64,000 nt of DNA from Heliomicrobium modesticaldum Ice1 (GCF_000019165.1 NC_010337.2:2409501-2473500), one strand, 5' to 3'. Positions 1 to 9,187 are shown, counted from the stretch's first letter. Program-made: numbers and translations. The notes: a model not told the origin generated them from the letters alone.

Positions 1-1
1 A

Positions 2-160
2 GGTGGCGTGCTTGGGACCCTTGTGGGCGCCTTGATCATCGGGGTGCTCGACAACGGCCTGAACATCCTCAATGTTTCTTCCTTCTACCAGCAGGCGGTA
101 AAAGGCATCGTGATCCTGATCGCGGTGCTGTTAGACCGGCGCAATGCCGCAAGGGGGTGA
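2..160 (+). CDS. rbsC: Ribose ABC transporter permease, C-terminal fragment
   Basis: Reading frame open from the window edge and ending at TGA 158-160, giving 52 residues of a membrane permease C-terminus. It includes a GALIIGVLDNGLNIL segment, an SSFYQQAVKG loop and a final hydrophobic helix followed by LDRR, the typical tail of RbsC/AraH-type sugar permeases. It would form the membrane channel for the sugar captured by the binding protein encoded next. The start lies outside the window. The assignment to ribose rather than another pentose or hexose is inferred from family resemblance and the neighbour. Confidence 0.8.
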   Translation, partial: GGVLGTLVGALIIGVLDNGLNILNVSSFYQQAVKGIVILIAVLLDRRNAARG

Positions 161-250
161 GCGAAAAAGGTTTCCCACTATGAGTCGCAGAGGGTCACGA
201 AAGAGACGGGTAACATTGAAAGAAAGATGGAACAAATAGGAGGTAATCTC

Positions 251-1192
251 ATGAAAAGGTACTTAAAAGCAGCATCCCTCGTCGTAGGCTCCCTCTTCAT
301 AGTCGGTATGCTCGCTGGCTGCAGCGGTTCCAAGGAACCGCCCAAACCGGCCGAAAAACCGGCAGATTCGACGAAACAGATGACTGTCGGGATCGCCCTC
401 TCGACGCTGAATAACCCCTTCTTTGTCGATATGCGCGATGGCGCTCAAGCTGCCGCCGATAAAATAGGCGCCAAGCTGATCGTCATGGACGCCCAGGACG
501 ATGCCTCCAAGCAAGTTTCCCAGGTTGAGAACCTGATCCAGCAAAAAGTGGACATCATCCTGCTCAACCCGACCGATAGCGATGGTCTTGTCGCCGCTGT
601 TAAAGAGGCCAACAAAGCGAATATACCGGTCATCACCCTAGACCGCAGCGTCAGCGGCGGTGATGTCATCTCTCACATCGCCTCCGACAACGTATCCGGC
701 GGAAAACTTGCTGCCGATTTTGTCATCAAGTCCCTGAACGGCAAAGGCAAAGTAGCTGAACTGGAAGGCATTGCCGGCACCTCCGCCGCCCGTGATCGCG
801 GACAGGGCTTCCACAGCCTCATCGACAGTGAAAAGGAAATCAAGGTCGTAGCCAAGCAGCCTGCCGATTTCAACCGCTCCAAGGGGATGACTGTCATGGA
901 GAACATCCTTCAGAGCCAGCCCGACCTTCAAGCCGTCTTCTGTCACAACGATGAAATGGCTCTCGGTGCCCTGCAAGCCCTGCAAGCAGCCAAGAAGAAC
1001 GTAATTCTCGTCGGCTTTGACGGCGGTGCTGACGCGGTTAAGGCCGTTCAAGAAGGCAAGATGTCGGCCACCGTCGCCCAACAACCCAAGTTGATCGGCG
1101 AAATAGGCGTGCAGACTGCGGAAAAAGTGGTCAAGAAAGAAAAAGTGGAAGCGAAAATCCCTGTTGCGCTAAAGTTGATCACCAAGCAATAA
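251..1192 (+). CDS. rbsB: D-ribose-type periplasmic-binding lipoprotein
   Basis: A 313-residue solute-binding protein of the RbsB/LacI-like fold that delivers a sugar, probably ribose, to the ABC permease. The N-terminus is a lipoprotein signal with lipobox LAGC, so Cys24 would be lipidated and anchor the protein on the outer face of the membrane. A Lys/Pro-rich linker follows, then the mature domain starting near MTVGIALSTLNNPFF. Start chosen at ATG 251 because AGGAGGT (238-244) precedes it by 6 nt; an in-frame ATG at 227 has no ribosome site. It is the last gene of the operon, followed by a hairpin at 1210. Sugar specificity is inferred. Confidence 0.88.
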   Translation: MKRYLKAASLVVGSLFIVGMLAGCSGSKEPPKPAEKPADSTKQMTVGIALSTLNNPFFVDMRDGAQAAADKIGAKLIVMDAQDDASKQVSQVENLIQQKVDIILLNPTDSDGLVAAVKEANKANIPVITLDRSVSGGDVISHIASDNVSGGKLAADFVIKSLNGKGKVAELEGIAGTSAARDRGQGFHSLIDSEKEIKVVAKQPADFNRSKGMTVMENILQSQPDLQAVFCHNDEMALGALQALQAAKKNVILVGFDGGADAVKAVQEGKMSATVAQQPKLIGEIGVQTAEKVVKKEKVEAKIPVALKLITKQ

Positions 1193-1209
1193 AGAAGAAT
1201 AGAAAACTC

Positions 1210-1260
1210 GGAGGCTGTGACCAACGTCTAGCGTTTGGTTTGCGGCCTCCCGTTTTGTTT
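1210..1260 (+). terminator. Terminator after rbsB
   Basis: GGAGGC at 1210-1215 pairs with GCCTCC at 1245-1250, and ACCAACG in the left arm can pair with CGTTTGGT in the right arm. A T-rich tract (CGTTTTGTTT) follows. It sits 17 nt after the rbsB stop. Confidence 0.6.
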
Positions 1261-1393
1261 AGCTCTATCGCGATAGGGGTAAAATGGAGAAGATTGTCCG
1301 TTGAAGGAAACTCTTTTTTTGGTGTCGATGAAATGGATGTTCGGCAGATGAGACTTGTCTCGGCAACGAAATCGGTGTAAGCTGAAATTACAA

Positions 1394-1409
1394 ATAAGAA
1401 TAATCTTAT
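1394..1409. promoter_or_regulatory. Palindrome, candidate Fur/Zur-family operator
   Basis: ATAAGA-ATAA-TCTTAT is a perfect 6-4-6 inverted repeat in an A+T-rich patch about 70 nt before the metal ABC transporter. Fur-family operators are A+T-rich palindromes of about this size, and a Fur-family gene lies at the end of the same cluster. The link is inference; the sequence is not an exact match to the Bacillus Zur or PerR consensus. Confidence 0.35.
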
Positions 1410-1477
1410 AACGTATCAGTCATGGTTGAAATATAGCCGATGGCATTCACGTCGAGTGTCTGAAAGGGGGATAGACC

Positions 1478-2287
1478 GTGTCCATTCGCAAAAAGGGGAT
1501 TGTGCAGGCACCTCCGCCTCTTTGGCAGTCTGATAAAGATCTGCTCGTCGAGGCCCGCAATCTCTCTTTTCGATACGGTCATCAAGAGACCCTGAGTGAC
1601 ATCCAGTTGAACATCTACCGAGGAGATTTTCTCGGCATCATCGGTCCAAACGGTTCGGGCAAGTCAACGCTCTTGCGGCTGCTCCTCGGTTTGTTGACGC
1701 CCGAACAGGGACAGGTGCTGCTCTGGGGAGAACCGTTGGCGCAGTTTCGCCAGTGGAGCCGGATCGGTTATGTGCCGCAAAAGGCGACTGCCTTTAACGC
1801 CGCTTTTCCCGCTACTGTACGCGAGGTCGTCGCCGCTGGAAGGCTGGGACGGAAGGGACTCTTCGGGCGCTTGAACAATGCTGACCGGGCGGTCATCGAC
1901 CAGTCCCTGGCCACGGTGGGGATGGACACCTTCGCCGATCGGCTGATCGGTCACCTGTCCGGTGGTCAGCAGCAGCGGGTCTTTATTGCTCAGGCGCTCG
2001 CCGGAGAACCGGAGATCCTCTTTTTAGACGAGCCGACTGTGGGTGTCGACGCGGAGCAGGAAGAGCAGTTTTACAGCCTCCTGGAACGATTGAACAGCAA
2101 ATCAGCCATGACGATTGTCATCGTCTCCCACGACATCGGCGCTGTGACGGAGCGAGTCAACAAGCTCGTCTGCCTGAACCGCCGCCTTTTTTTCCATGGC
2201 GAGGTGAGCGGCTTTAAGGCGCGCCAGTCGGAAATCCTCTCACTGCTCTACGGTCACCCTGTTCAGATGATTCGGCACGGCCATTAA
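1478..2287 (+). CDS. znuC: Zinc-type ABC transporter ATP-binding protein
   Basis: A 269-residue ABC ATPase that would power metal uptake with the membrane protein encoded next. Walker A GPNGSGKST lies at about residues 56-64, the signature LSGGQQQR near 160, Walker B ILFLDEPT near 180 and the H-loop IVSHD near 217. GTG 1478 is used, after a purine-rich AAAGGGGG. The final residues (HPVQMIRHGH) are rich in His. The combination with a ZnuB-like permease and a Fur-family regulator suggests zinc, although manganese or iron uptake by the same family cannot be excluded. No metal-binding lipoprotein gene is adjacent, so it must be encoded elsewhere. Confidence 0.85.
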   Translation: MSIRKKGIVQAPPPLWQSDKDLLVEARNLSFRYGHQETLSDIQLNIYRGDFLGIIGPNGSGKSTLLRLLLGLLTPEQGQVLLWGEPLAQFRQWSRIGYVPQKATAFNAAFPATVREVVAAGRLGRKGLFGRLNNADRAVIDQSLATVGMDTFADRLIGHLSGGQQQRVFIAQALAGEPEILFLDEPTVGVDAEQEEQFYSLLERLNSKSAMTIVIVSHDIGAVTERVNKLVCLNRRLFFHGEVSGFKARQSEILSLLYGHPVQMIRHGH

Positions 2288-2300
2288 GGGGGGGAGCCTC

Positions 2301-3161
2301 ATGCCCGAAATGCTCCAACACGATTTCATGGTCCGGGCGCTTTTGGCTGGCGTTATGGTCGCCGTCATCTGTCCGGCCATCGGACTTTTTCTCGTCCTGC
2401 GCCGTCTTTCCCTGATCGGTGATACGATTTCCCACGTTTCCCTCGCCGGTGTCGCCGGGGGGATGCTGCTCGGCCTTTACCCGCCCTTGATGGCTCTAGG
2501 CTTTTCTATCGTCGCCGTTCTCGGTTTGGAGCGGTTGCGCCGCCGCTTTCAAAACTACGCCGAGATCTCCATCGCCGTTTTTTTGTCCGGCGGCGTCGCC
2601 CTGGCGGTCATCCTGTTGAGCATGAAAAAATCGGCCTCTTCCGATATCTTGAGCTATCTCTTTGGCAGCATTGTTGCCGTCACTGATCGCGATCTGACCA
2701 TTCTGGCCGTCGTCACCATCACTGTGTTGCTGATAGTTGGTCTCTTTTACCATCGCTTTTTTTATATCACCTTAAACGAGGAAAAGGCGAGGTTGAGCGG
2801 GCTGCCCGTTAATGGCCTCAACCTGATGATTATGGTATTGACAGCCCTTGTCGTGGCCGCTTCTATGCGGATCGTCGGTATCCTGCTCGTATCGTCCATG
2901 CTTGTTCTGCCTGTGGCCGCCAGCCTGCAGGCGGCGAACAGCTTCCGGAAGGCCTTCTGGCTGGCGCTGCTCTATGCCTTAGCGGAAGTCAGCGTCGGGC
3001 TGACGGCTTCTTATTATCTCGATCTCGCCCCGGGCGGGACCATCGTCTTGCTGGCAGTCGTGCTGCTGGTGGCAACCATCGCCTTGCGCGCCGCCGCTGA
3101 TCGCTTTCTTCGCCGCCAGTCCAGAGAAGAGGCTGCGGTGCGCGGACTGGTGAATCACTGA
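2301..3161 (+). CDS. znuB: Zinc-type ABC transporter permease
   Basis: A 286-residue polytopic membrane protein of the ABC-3 family (ZnuB/MntB/TroC), with about eight hydrophobic segments. The conserved stretch LVLRRLSLIGDTISHVSLAGVAGG near residues 32-55 is the family hallmark. It begins 13 nt after the ATPase gene, with GGGGGAG just upstream. The C-terminus is a short Arg-rich cytoplasmic tail. It forms the channel partner of the ATPase; the metal is inferred from the neighbouring Fur-family regulator. Confidence 0.87.
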   Translation: MPEMLQHDFMVRALLAGVMVAVICPAIGLFLVLRRLSLIGDTISHVSLAGVAGGMLLGLYPPLMALGFSIVAVLGLERLRRRFQNYAEISIAVFLSGGVALAVILLSMKKSASSDILSYLFGSIVAVTDRDLTILAVVTITVLLIVGLFYHRFFYITLNEEKARLSGLPVNGLNLMIMVLTALVVAASMRIVGILLVSSMLVLPVAASLQAANSFRKAFWLALLYALAEVSVGLTASYYLDLAPGGTIVLLAVVLLVATIALRAAADRFLRRQSREEAAVRGLVNH

Positions 3162-3233
3162 TCGATGACTTGCAAGCGGGCAGGAGCTTTCTGCGATAGA
3201 AAAAAATAAAACTTAGAATCGATGGGAGGCGTC

Positions 3234-3695
3234 ATGGCGATAGAGGAAACGAAACAGACGCAGACAGAGAATGTGCTTGATCTGCTTAAGGAAAAGGGGT
3301 ACAAGTTTACACCTCAGCGCCGGGCGGTGATCGGCACCCTGATTGAAGCAAAAGAACCGCTTTCCGTGAAGGAGATGGTCGACCGCCTTCGCGAGGACTA
3401 CCCCGATATGAGCGCCGACACGGTCTACCGCAACCTGAAGGTGCTTTACGACCTGGGGGTGGTCAGCTTGATCAGCCAGCAGGGGAAAGAGGGCGCCCGG
3501 TATGAATTGGATGGGAGGCCCCACCACCACCACCTGGTTTGTGTGTCTTGCGGCAAATCATTCTGTCTGCCCTATTGTCCCATGGAGGAGAAGATGGAGG
3601 AACTGGCTCGGCAAGCGCATTTTCAAGTTCTCGGGCATACGTTCGAGGTATTCGGCTACTGTTGCGATTGCCAAAAGGGGGAAGCGACCTCCTGA
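3234..3695 (+). CDS. zur: Fur-family metal-responsive repressor, Zur-like
   Basis: A 153-residue Fur-family repressor with an N-terminal winged helix (GYKFTPQRRAVIGTL to MSADTVYRNLKVLYDLG) and a C-terminal dimer and metal domain. An HHHH cluster is followed by CVSCGKSFC and later CCDC, giving the paired CxxC structural zinc site. Start ATG 3234 has GGGAGG 4 nt upstream; ATG 3222 overlaps that ribosome site and is less likely. Position after znuC-znuB suggests it senses zinc and represses that pair. Fur or PerR function is possible; the choice rests on context. Its 3' end overlaps the convergent comEC gene by 40 bp. Confidence 0.82.
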   Translation: MAIEETKQTQTENVLDLLKEKGYKFTPQRRAVIGTLIEAKEPLSVKEMVDRLREDYPDMSADTVYRNLKVLYDLGVVSLISQQGKEGARYELDGRPHHHHLVCVSCGKSFCLPYCPMEEKMEELARQAHFQVLGHTFEVFGYCCDCQKGEATS

Positions 3696-6301
3696 TCTGT
3701 AGAGATGAGGGAGTGTTCCGGCTGCCTCTGCCGGCGAGTTGTATTCCATCGCCACTGCTCGCCGTCGCTTGTTGCGATGACGGCGCCGCAGGTATCGGTG
3801 CGCAAGACCTCAGCACACTGTTCTCCCCAACGTTGTAAGACTTCCGGCGCGGGGTGACCGAAGCTGTTCCGGCCGACAGAGACGACAGCCAGGTCCGGTT
3901 CGCCGAGTGCGCCCATAAATGTTGGTTCCAGGTTATGCCGGCTGCCATGGTGAGGGATTTTAACCACCCCCGCCGTCATGGGAAAAAGATCGCTTCCGAA
4001 ACGGGAAACGAGATAGGCCTGTCCTTCCCGCTCCAGGTCGCCCGTCAGCAGCAGGCGGCAACGGCCGTGTTCGATCAGCAGCGCCAGGGAAGAATCGTTG
4101 ACTGTCCGGGGCGGAAGGTCTGGCGTCGGGTATAGAACCGTCATCCGGACAGCCGGATCAGGGCTGATGTCGATGCCCGGTTCCGGCGCTTCCAGGACGG
4201 AAACAGCTCGTTGTTCAGCCAGTTCCCTCAGTGCCAGGTAAACTGTTGGTGCAGGACCGGGAGGGGTGGAAAGCACCAGTCGGCGCACCGGGAACTCGTT
4301 CAACAGATAGGGAAGGCCGCCGATGTGATCCTGATCGGCATGGGTATTGACGATCAAGTCCAATCGGGTGATCCCCTGGCGGTGAAAAAAGGGGGTTACG
4401 ACCTGTTCACCGGGGTCGTAGCTTTTTTTAGGCTGCTCCTCTGCGTTTCTGAGGATGAAGAGCGGCGGTCCGGGTGTATCGACCAGCACCTTCTTGCCGC
4501 CTGGTGTCTCAATCAGGATGCCGTCACCTTGTCCCACATCCATAAAGGTGATCCGCAGTTCTTCCGGCGCCAGAAGACGGAAGGCGAGAAAGAGGATGAA
4601 CAGGACCGGGGCTAGCCGTACAGACCAATCCTGGATGTAGGCAGCCGTTTTTGGACGGAGATGGCCGGTGAGGCTTTCCCGAAAAAAGATGAGGACCAGG
4701 TAGTAAGCGGTCAGAAGCAAAGGAGAAGGTGTGGCCACTGTCAATGCAGCCCCCGGCAGGCCGGCCAAGCTGTGAAGGAATGTGTTCAGGAGACTGACGG
4801 CAGCTGCTGAAACGAGGGTGAAACTCAGCGCGCCTGTGGACCAGATGGGCAACAGCAGGAACGAGACGAAACCCAAGATCGTCACTAGGGCGATGATCGC
4901 CCCGCCGGCAAGGTTGGCCAGAAGGCCGACGATAGAAAACAGGTTGAAGTAGTAGAGGCCGAGGGGTGATACTGCCAGTTGCGCCGCCAGGGAGACAAGC
5001 AAGGCATCGCTGATCAGCCTTATCCCACTGCGCACAAAGCTGCCTGCGATGGTCAAAGGGACATCCAATCGTCGCTCCAGTGACCGCACGAGACGCTCAT
5101 TGGCAGGTTGGAGCGCCCGGTGCAGCGTGGGGAAGAGGTACAGGATGCCCCAGGTGGCCGCAAAGGATAATTGAAAACCGGGGTCAGCGAGCATCAGGGG
5201 ATTGACGAGCAGGATGGGCAGCGCGGCCGCAGCCAGGAGTGTCGGCGGATCGGCTCTGCCTTGGAATCCGTAGGCCAGGAGCCCGCCTAGCGCCATCAAT
5301 AGCGCCCGCTGCACCGATGCGGGAAAACCGGTCATGAAACTGTAAAACACGATAGCGGCAGCTGTTACGGCGATACTCGGCCAGAGGGGCGCCCGCCAGC
5401 GCCGACTGCCGCGCAGTAGTGTCAACACCGTCCCGGCGATCACCCCGATGTTGGAGCCAGATACGGCGAAGGCATGGGCGACACCGGTGATGCGGTAGAC
5501 TTGTCGATCCGCTTCCGATAAATCGCCCTGACCGCCGAAGAGGATCCCATTGATAATACCTGCCGTTTCCAGAGGGAGTTGCGAAAAGAGAAAAGCCTCC
5601 ATTTGTCCGCGCAGGCCGTATGCAGCACCCGCGATTCCGTCGATGATGCTTTTGCCAGAAAAACCATCCTCCTTATCGACAACAATCTCACCTTCTGCAT
5701 CGGTGATGAGGGAGCGGAGCCGCCCGATCGCATCGCCGCTGCGACAGTGGAGTTCTACGGCGATACCTTGTCGCCACAGATAGGAACGGTAGTCAAAATC
5801 TCCAGGGTTGCGCCGTTCTGTCGGGAGACGCAACTGCCCTGTCACCTCTATCCATTCGAAAGGATGAAGCGCAAGCCCCGACGGCGCTCGCTGGGATCTC
5901 ACGCGGATCAATTCCCCCTCAATGGTCCGCAGATCCATGAGCAGGGGGGCATCTTTCGAGACGATCTGTTCCACCCTGCCAGCCAGCGTGACCGTTCGCT
6001 CCAGTGACGGGTACAGTCCGGAAATGGGCGCTGCTCCCAAGAAAGCGTAGACGGCCCCAGCGGCAATGACGGCAGCATACAAGGCAGATCGTTTCCAGAG
6101 GCTCGGCAGGATCTGCACCGTTGACGCATCAAACAGATGCCGATCTCCCCAGATCAGCATCGCCACCCCGTTAACGGCCAGCGCCAGGCCCATTTGGACC
6201 GTTTCATCGGAGACGGGATAGGCTTTGATTTCATAGATGAAAAGCCCCAGCGCGACGCCGGCAGCATAGAGGCAAACAAAAACCACCAAAGGACGCTTCA
6301 T
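3656..6301 (-). CDS. comEC: ComEC/Rec2 competence DNA-uptake channel
   Basis: An 881-residue multi-pass membrane protein. The N-terminal third has an OB-like extracellular segment between hydrophobic helices, the middle is the Competence domain (GILFGGQGDLSEADRQ followed by AFAVSGSNIGVIAG near residues 250-285), and the C-terminal third is a metallo-beta-lactamase-type domain with HADQDHIGG near residues 650-660. The family carries single-stranded DNA across the membrane during transformation. ATG 6301 follows GGAGGT by 6 nt. No comEA is visible immediately upstream, where a CotS-like gene lies instead. The last 13 codons overlap the Fur-family gene tail to tail. Confidence 0.92.
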   Translation of the reverse strand: MKRPLVVFVCLYAAGVALGLFIYEIKAYPVSDETVQMGLALAVNGVAMLIWGDRHLFDASTVQILPSLWKRSALYAAVIAAGAVYAFLGAAPISGLYPSLERTVTLAGRVEQIVSKDAPLLMDLRTIEGELIRVRSQRAPSGLALHPFEWIEVTGQLRLPTERRNPGDFDYRSYLWRQGIAVELHCRSGDAIGRLRSLITDAEGEIVVDKEDGFSGKSIIDGIAGAAYGLRGQMEAFLFSQLPLETAGIINGILFGGQGDLSEADRQVYRITGVAHAFAVSGSNIGVIAGTVLTLLRGSRRWRAPLWPSIAVTAAAIVFYSFMTGFPASVQRALLMALGGLLAYGFQGRADPPTLLAAAALPILLVNPLMLADPGFQLSFAATWGILYLFPTLHRALQPANERLVRSLERRLDVPLTIAGSFVRSGIRLISDALLVSLAAQLAVSPLGLYYFNLFSIVGLLANLAGGAIIALVTILGFVSFLLLPIWSTGALSFTLVSAAAVSLLNTFLHSLAGLPGAALTVATPSPLLLTAYYLVLIFFRESLTGHLRPKTAAYIQDWSVRLAPVLFILFLAFRLLAPEELRITFMDVGQGDGILIETPGGKKVLVDTPGPPLFILRNAEEQPKKSYDPGEQVVTPFFHRQGITRLDLIVNTHADQDHIGGLPYLLNEFPVRRLVLSTPPGPAPTVYLALRELAEQRAVSVLEAPEPGIDISPDPAVRMTVLYPTPDLPPRTVNDSSLALLIEHGRCRLLLTGDLEREGQAYLVSRFGSDLFPMTAGVVKIPHHGSRHNLEPTFMGALGEPDLAVVSVGRNSFGHPAPEVLQRWGEQCAEVLRTDTCGAVIATSDGEQWRWNTTRRQRQPEHSLISTDQEVASPFWQSQQ

Positions 6302-6368
6302 AGCGACACCTCCAGTGGTTTTTTCTACATATATACAACAAATCCCTTTTTACCCCAATAGAAGAAAA

Positions 6369-7634
6369 TTAAGACTGCTTGAAAAAACGCTTGTATAACT
6401 CGAGCCGATAGGCAAGACCCCAAGAACCTGCCCGTATGTCCCGCCTCTTCCCAATAGCCATGTCCTTCTCCTCTATACTCCCTGCCTTTACAATACCTTC
6501 TTTCGCGATATGCTCCGCCTGCACAATAGCCCCTTCCTCTGCCAAAAGGCCCTCTTCATTCAAAAAAGTTTCAGCCTCCACGATACAATCGAAACCATGA
6601 CGGTGCAAAAAACCCCAACAGTATTCCTCGGCGAAACGGCGGAGGAAGAAGCCCTTTTGTCTTTGTTCCGCTTGCAGTTGCCGCAGGTCGCGGCTAAATT
6701 CGGAGGCATCCGATATAAAACCGTCGTAACGGCGGCGGTAAAGGCGCCAGAAGCGCTGCGGAAAGAGCAGGAAGGCGAGGAGCACAGGGTATTCGCTCGG
6801 TTGCAGGGGAGTTGTTTCCTCATAGACGGAGAGGATCTTCTGCCCGAGCGAATAGGACCAGCGGTGGTACCGCAACACCCGCTCGAGAAGGCGGGCTATG
6901 TCGACAAGGTGCAGGTCACAACGGCAATAGTCAAAGTCGATTAAGTGCGCCTCATCACGGTAGTTGAGGACAAAGTTACGGGCGGCGATATCGCGATGGA
7001 CGAAGGTTTTTTCCATCTGCGATGCGGCAGCGATGCGCCCAAACTCCGATCTTTCCAGCACAGCCAGCGCCCTTTGCGCTTGCCGGATCTGTGTTTTTAG
7101 CAGCTCCCGCTCAATGGGCGCCCTTGCGCCCAGCGTCTCATAGCGGTGCAAATCGGCGGTTCGTCCCGCCAGCAACCGAGGCCAACGCATCCAGTGGCCC
7201 CGCCGCCGGGACAAGTCGGGAGACGTCAGTCCCTTCGCGTACTGGTGGAACTCGGCTAAGGTCGCCGCTGCGGCGAGGATGTGGGCTTCCTCAGAAAAAT
7301 TGCAGGGCCGGTCAGCAACCCAGTCGGTCAAGAACAACCAACCATCCCTGCCAGTATCCCGGTAATCTCCACGCATGTCCAGATCTGGGATCCATAGCCG
7401 CCCCTCCCGCGAAGGGAGCAAGACAGGTGAACGGGTAAAGCCTTGCCTACGCAGATGTTCCATGGCCGCACAGATAAAGCCCAGCTTCCCTTCATCATAG
7501 CCCACTCTTTTTAAACAGAGGGGCCCTATATCGGTCTCCAGCCGCCAGACCGGCGTCAGCCGCTGGATCGCCCGGACATGCAGACCGTACTCCCGCCGGA
7601 TCAGTTCGACCAGTTGTTCCGCCGTCTCTGCCAA
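6369..7634 (-). CDS. CotS/aminoglycoside-phosphotransferase-like spore coat protein
   Basis: About 421 residues with the bacterial protein-kinase-like fold of the CotS/YsxE family. Catalytic loop VHRDIAARN is near residues 210-219 and the metal-binding DFD near 231, so both key kinase motifs are intact. CotS-family members are spore coat or coat-assembly proteins in Bacillus and Clostridia; the substrate is unknown. A C-terminal extension of about 80 residues, rich in Glu and Lys, follows the kinase core. The start is uncertain: AAGGTGG directly abuts TTG 7643, so TTG 7634, 9 nt further in, is preferred. It lies divergently 100 nt from holA. Confidence 0.75.
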   Translation of the reverse strand: MAETAEQLVELIRREYGLHVRAIQRLTPVWRLETDIGPLCLKRVGYDEGKLGFICAAMEHLRRQGFTRSPVLLPSREGRLWIPDLDMRGDYRDTGRDGWLFLTDWVADRPCNFSEEAHILAAAATLAEFHQYAKGLTSPDLSRRRGHWMRWPRLLAGRTADLHRYETLGARAPIERELLKTQIRQAQRALAVLERSEFGRIAAASQMEKTFVHRDIAARNFVLNYRDEAHLIDFDYCRCDLHLVDIARLLERVLRYHRWSYSLGQKILSVYEETTPLQPSEYPVLLAFLLFPQRFWRLYRRRYDGFISDASEFSRDLRQLQAEQRQKGFFLRRFAEEYCWGFLHRHGFDCIVEAETFLNEEGLLAEEGAIVQAEHIAKEGIVKAGSIEEKDMAIGKRRDIRAGSWGLAYRLELYKRFFKQS

Positions 7635-7661
7635 AGGCTGCAACCACCTTGCCGACTGCCC

Positions 7662-7689
7662 TTGCCTTTGCTCGATTTCGTTTTACAAT
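7662..7689 (+). promoter_or_regulatory. Probable sigma-A promoter of holA
   Basis: TTGCCT at 7662-7667 and TACAAT at 7684-7689, spaced 16 nt, lie 47 nt before the holA start. The divergent CotS-like gene leaves this as the only region available for a holA promoter. Confidence 0.4.
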
Positions 7690-7735
7690 ATATGAAGAGC
7701 AGTCCCCAAGGGGTCTGCAGAAAGGCGGGTTGCTC

Positions 7736-8839
7736 ATGGATTATGCCGGTATGAAGGCGACGCTCCAGCGGAATGTTTATGCTCCTGTCTACCTGATCTA
7801 CGGCGATGAACCCTACCTGATGAGCGAAATCCTGGAAGAGTTGATGGCGCGCTTTGCCGGACAACCGGGAGGGGAATTCAACATGGACCGACTGGAGGGA
7901 GACGTGACGGCCGAAATGATCGCCGAAGCGGCCCAGACCCCGCCCTTCATGGCGGAACGACGCCTCGTCATCGTGCGAGACACGCCCCTGTTGCGCGCCG
8001 CTCGCGGTTCTGATGGGGCCGATGGGGAGGGGGCCTCGTCGGGGAAAGGCAAAGGAGCCAGTCGTTTCAAGACGATGGAACCAGAGGCGCCGCTGCTCCA
8101 ATATCTCGCTGATCCATCGCGGACAACATGCCTTGTCTTTTTCTCCCCTTCGGGGGTTGATAAACGGAAACGCTTATACAAAGCGATTGAAAAGGCCGGC
8201 CATGCCGTCGAGATCAAAAAACTATCCGAATCCGACTTGCGGAACTGGGCGGCCCAGCAGGCCAAGGCGATGAAATTGCCCTTTGAAGCCGAGGCGCTGA
8301 ACCTGCTCATCGACCGCGCCGGCGACGATCTGGGTCGGCTGGTATTGGAGCTGGAGAAACTGCGCAACTTCCTTGGTGAGCCGTCCCCGACCCGGCGGGT
8401 GACGCCGGAACGAGTCCGCCGCCTCGTCCCGGCCACACCGGAAGACAATGTTTTCGCCATCGCCGACGCCCTAGGCGACGGACAGGTCGACAATGCCTTG
8501 CGCATCACCTGCGATCTCGTCCGCAACGGCCAGCATCCCATACGGCTGCTCTTCCTGATCATCCGCCATGTGCGACAATTACTGCACATCAAGGAACTGA
8601 CGGCCTCCGGTCTGCGTAAGACCGATTGGGCCAGGGAGATGAAGCTGCCCGCAGGGGTTGTGCGAAAGCTGGAGAGCCAGGCCGACCGCTTTCCCAGGGA
8701 GGAACTGCGCCGCCTCTATCATCGTCTGACGGCAGCCGATGTGGCCATCAAGACAGGCGCAGGCGAGGCCCGGCAGACGCTGGAACTCTGCCTGCTGGCC
8801 TTCGCTGGGGAAGGGATACAGTCCAACAAAAGGGCATGA
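7736..8839 (+). CDS. holA: DNA polymerase III delta subunit
   Basis: A 367-residue clamp-loader subunit that opens the sliding clamp. The N-terminus has the family pattern VYLIYGDEPYLMSEIL, followed by DNAFAIADALGDG-like residues (here EDNVFAIADALGDG) in the middle and an LRRLYHRLTAADVAIKTG segment in the C-terminal collar domain. As usual for delta, there is no working Walker A. Start ATG 7736 follows AAAGGCGGG; the longer open frame to 7649 has no ribosome site. Convergent with rpsT, from which it is separated by a two-way hairpin. The comEC-holA-rpsT neighbourhood is conserved in Firmicutes. Confidence 0.9.
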   Translation: MDYAGMKATLQRNVYAPVYLIYGDEPYLMSEILEELMARFAGQPGGEFNMDRLEGDVTAEMIAEAAQTPPFMAERRLVIVRDTPLLRAARGSDGADGEGASSGKGKGASRFKTMEPEAPLLQYLADPSRTTCLVFFSPSGVDKRKRLYKAIEKAGHAVEIKKLSESDLRNWAAQQAKAMKLPFEAEALNLLIDRAGDDLGRLVLELEKLRNFLGEPSPTRRVTPERVRRLVPATPEDNVFAIADALGDGQVDNALRITCDLVRNGQHPIRLLFLIIRHVRQLLHIKELTASGLRKTDWAREMKLPAGVVRKLESQADRFPREELRRLYHRLTAADVAIKTGAGEARQTLELCLLAFAGEGIQSNKRA

Positions 8840-8840
8840 C

Positions 8841-8873
8841 AAAAGGGAGACCGGATGTTCCGATCTCCCTTTT
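8841..8873. terminator. Bidirectional terminator between holA and rpsT
   Basis: AAAAGGGAGA at 8841-8850 pairs with TCTCCCTTTT at 8864-8873; the stem extends by CCGGA/TCCGA with one mismatch. Flanking A and T runs let it stop transcription from both convergent genes. Confidence 0.8.
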
Positions 8874-8920
8874 CAATTTCTTATTTTTGACGCCGTAAAA
8901 ACTGCCTGGCAGAATCGGCC

Positions 8921-9187
8921 TCACACCACAGCCTTGTTGAAACGCTTCGTGATACGGGACTTTTTGCGAGACGCCGTATTCTTGTGGATCAGACCTTTGG
9001 CGGCGGCTTTATCGAGAGCCCGAACTGCCTTGGCAAGGGCGGCGCGAGCATTGTCCACGTCGGCGGAGGCCAAGGCGGCTTCGAAACGCTTCAACGTCGT
9101 CCGCAGCGCCGAACGGGCAGAGGCGTTTTTCAACGTCCGCTCACGGGCGATCTTGACCCGCTTGATCGCTGATTTGATATTGGGCAC
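8921..9187 (-). CDS. rpsT: 30S ribosomal protein S20
   Basis: An 88-residue basic ribosomal protein with the S20 pattern PNIKSAIKRVKIARERTLKN at the N-terminus and HKNTASRKKSRITKRFN at the C-terminus. It binds 16S rRNA early in small-subunit assembly. GTG 9187 is chosen because AAGGAGGTGAGG lies just upstream and because S20 proteins begin MPNIKSA; a longer in-frame start at 9214 would add nine residues not found in the family. It is a single-gene unit with its own promoter and a terminator shared with holA. Confidence 0.95.
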   Translation of the reverse strand: MPNIKSAIKRVKIARERTLKNASARSALRTTLKRFEAALASADVDNARAALAKAVRALDKAAAKGLIHKNTASRKKSRITKRFNKAVV

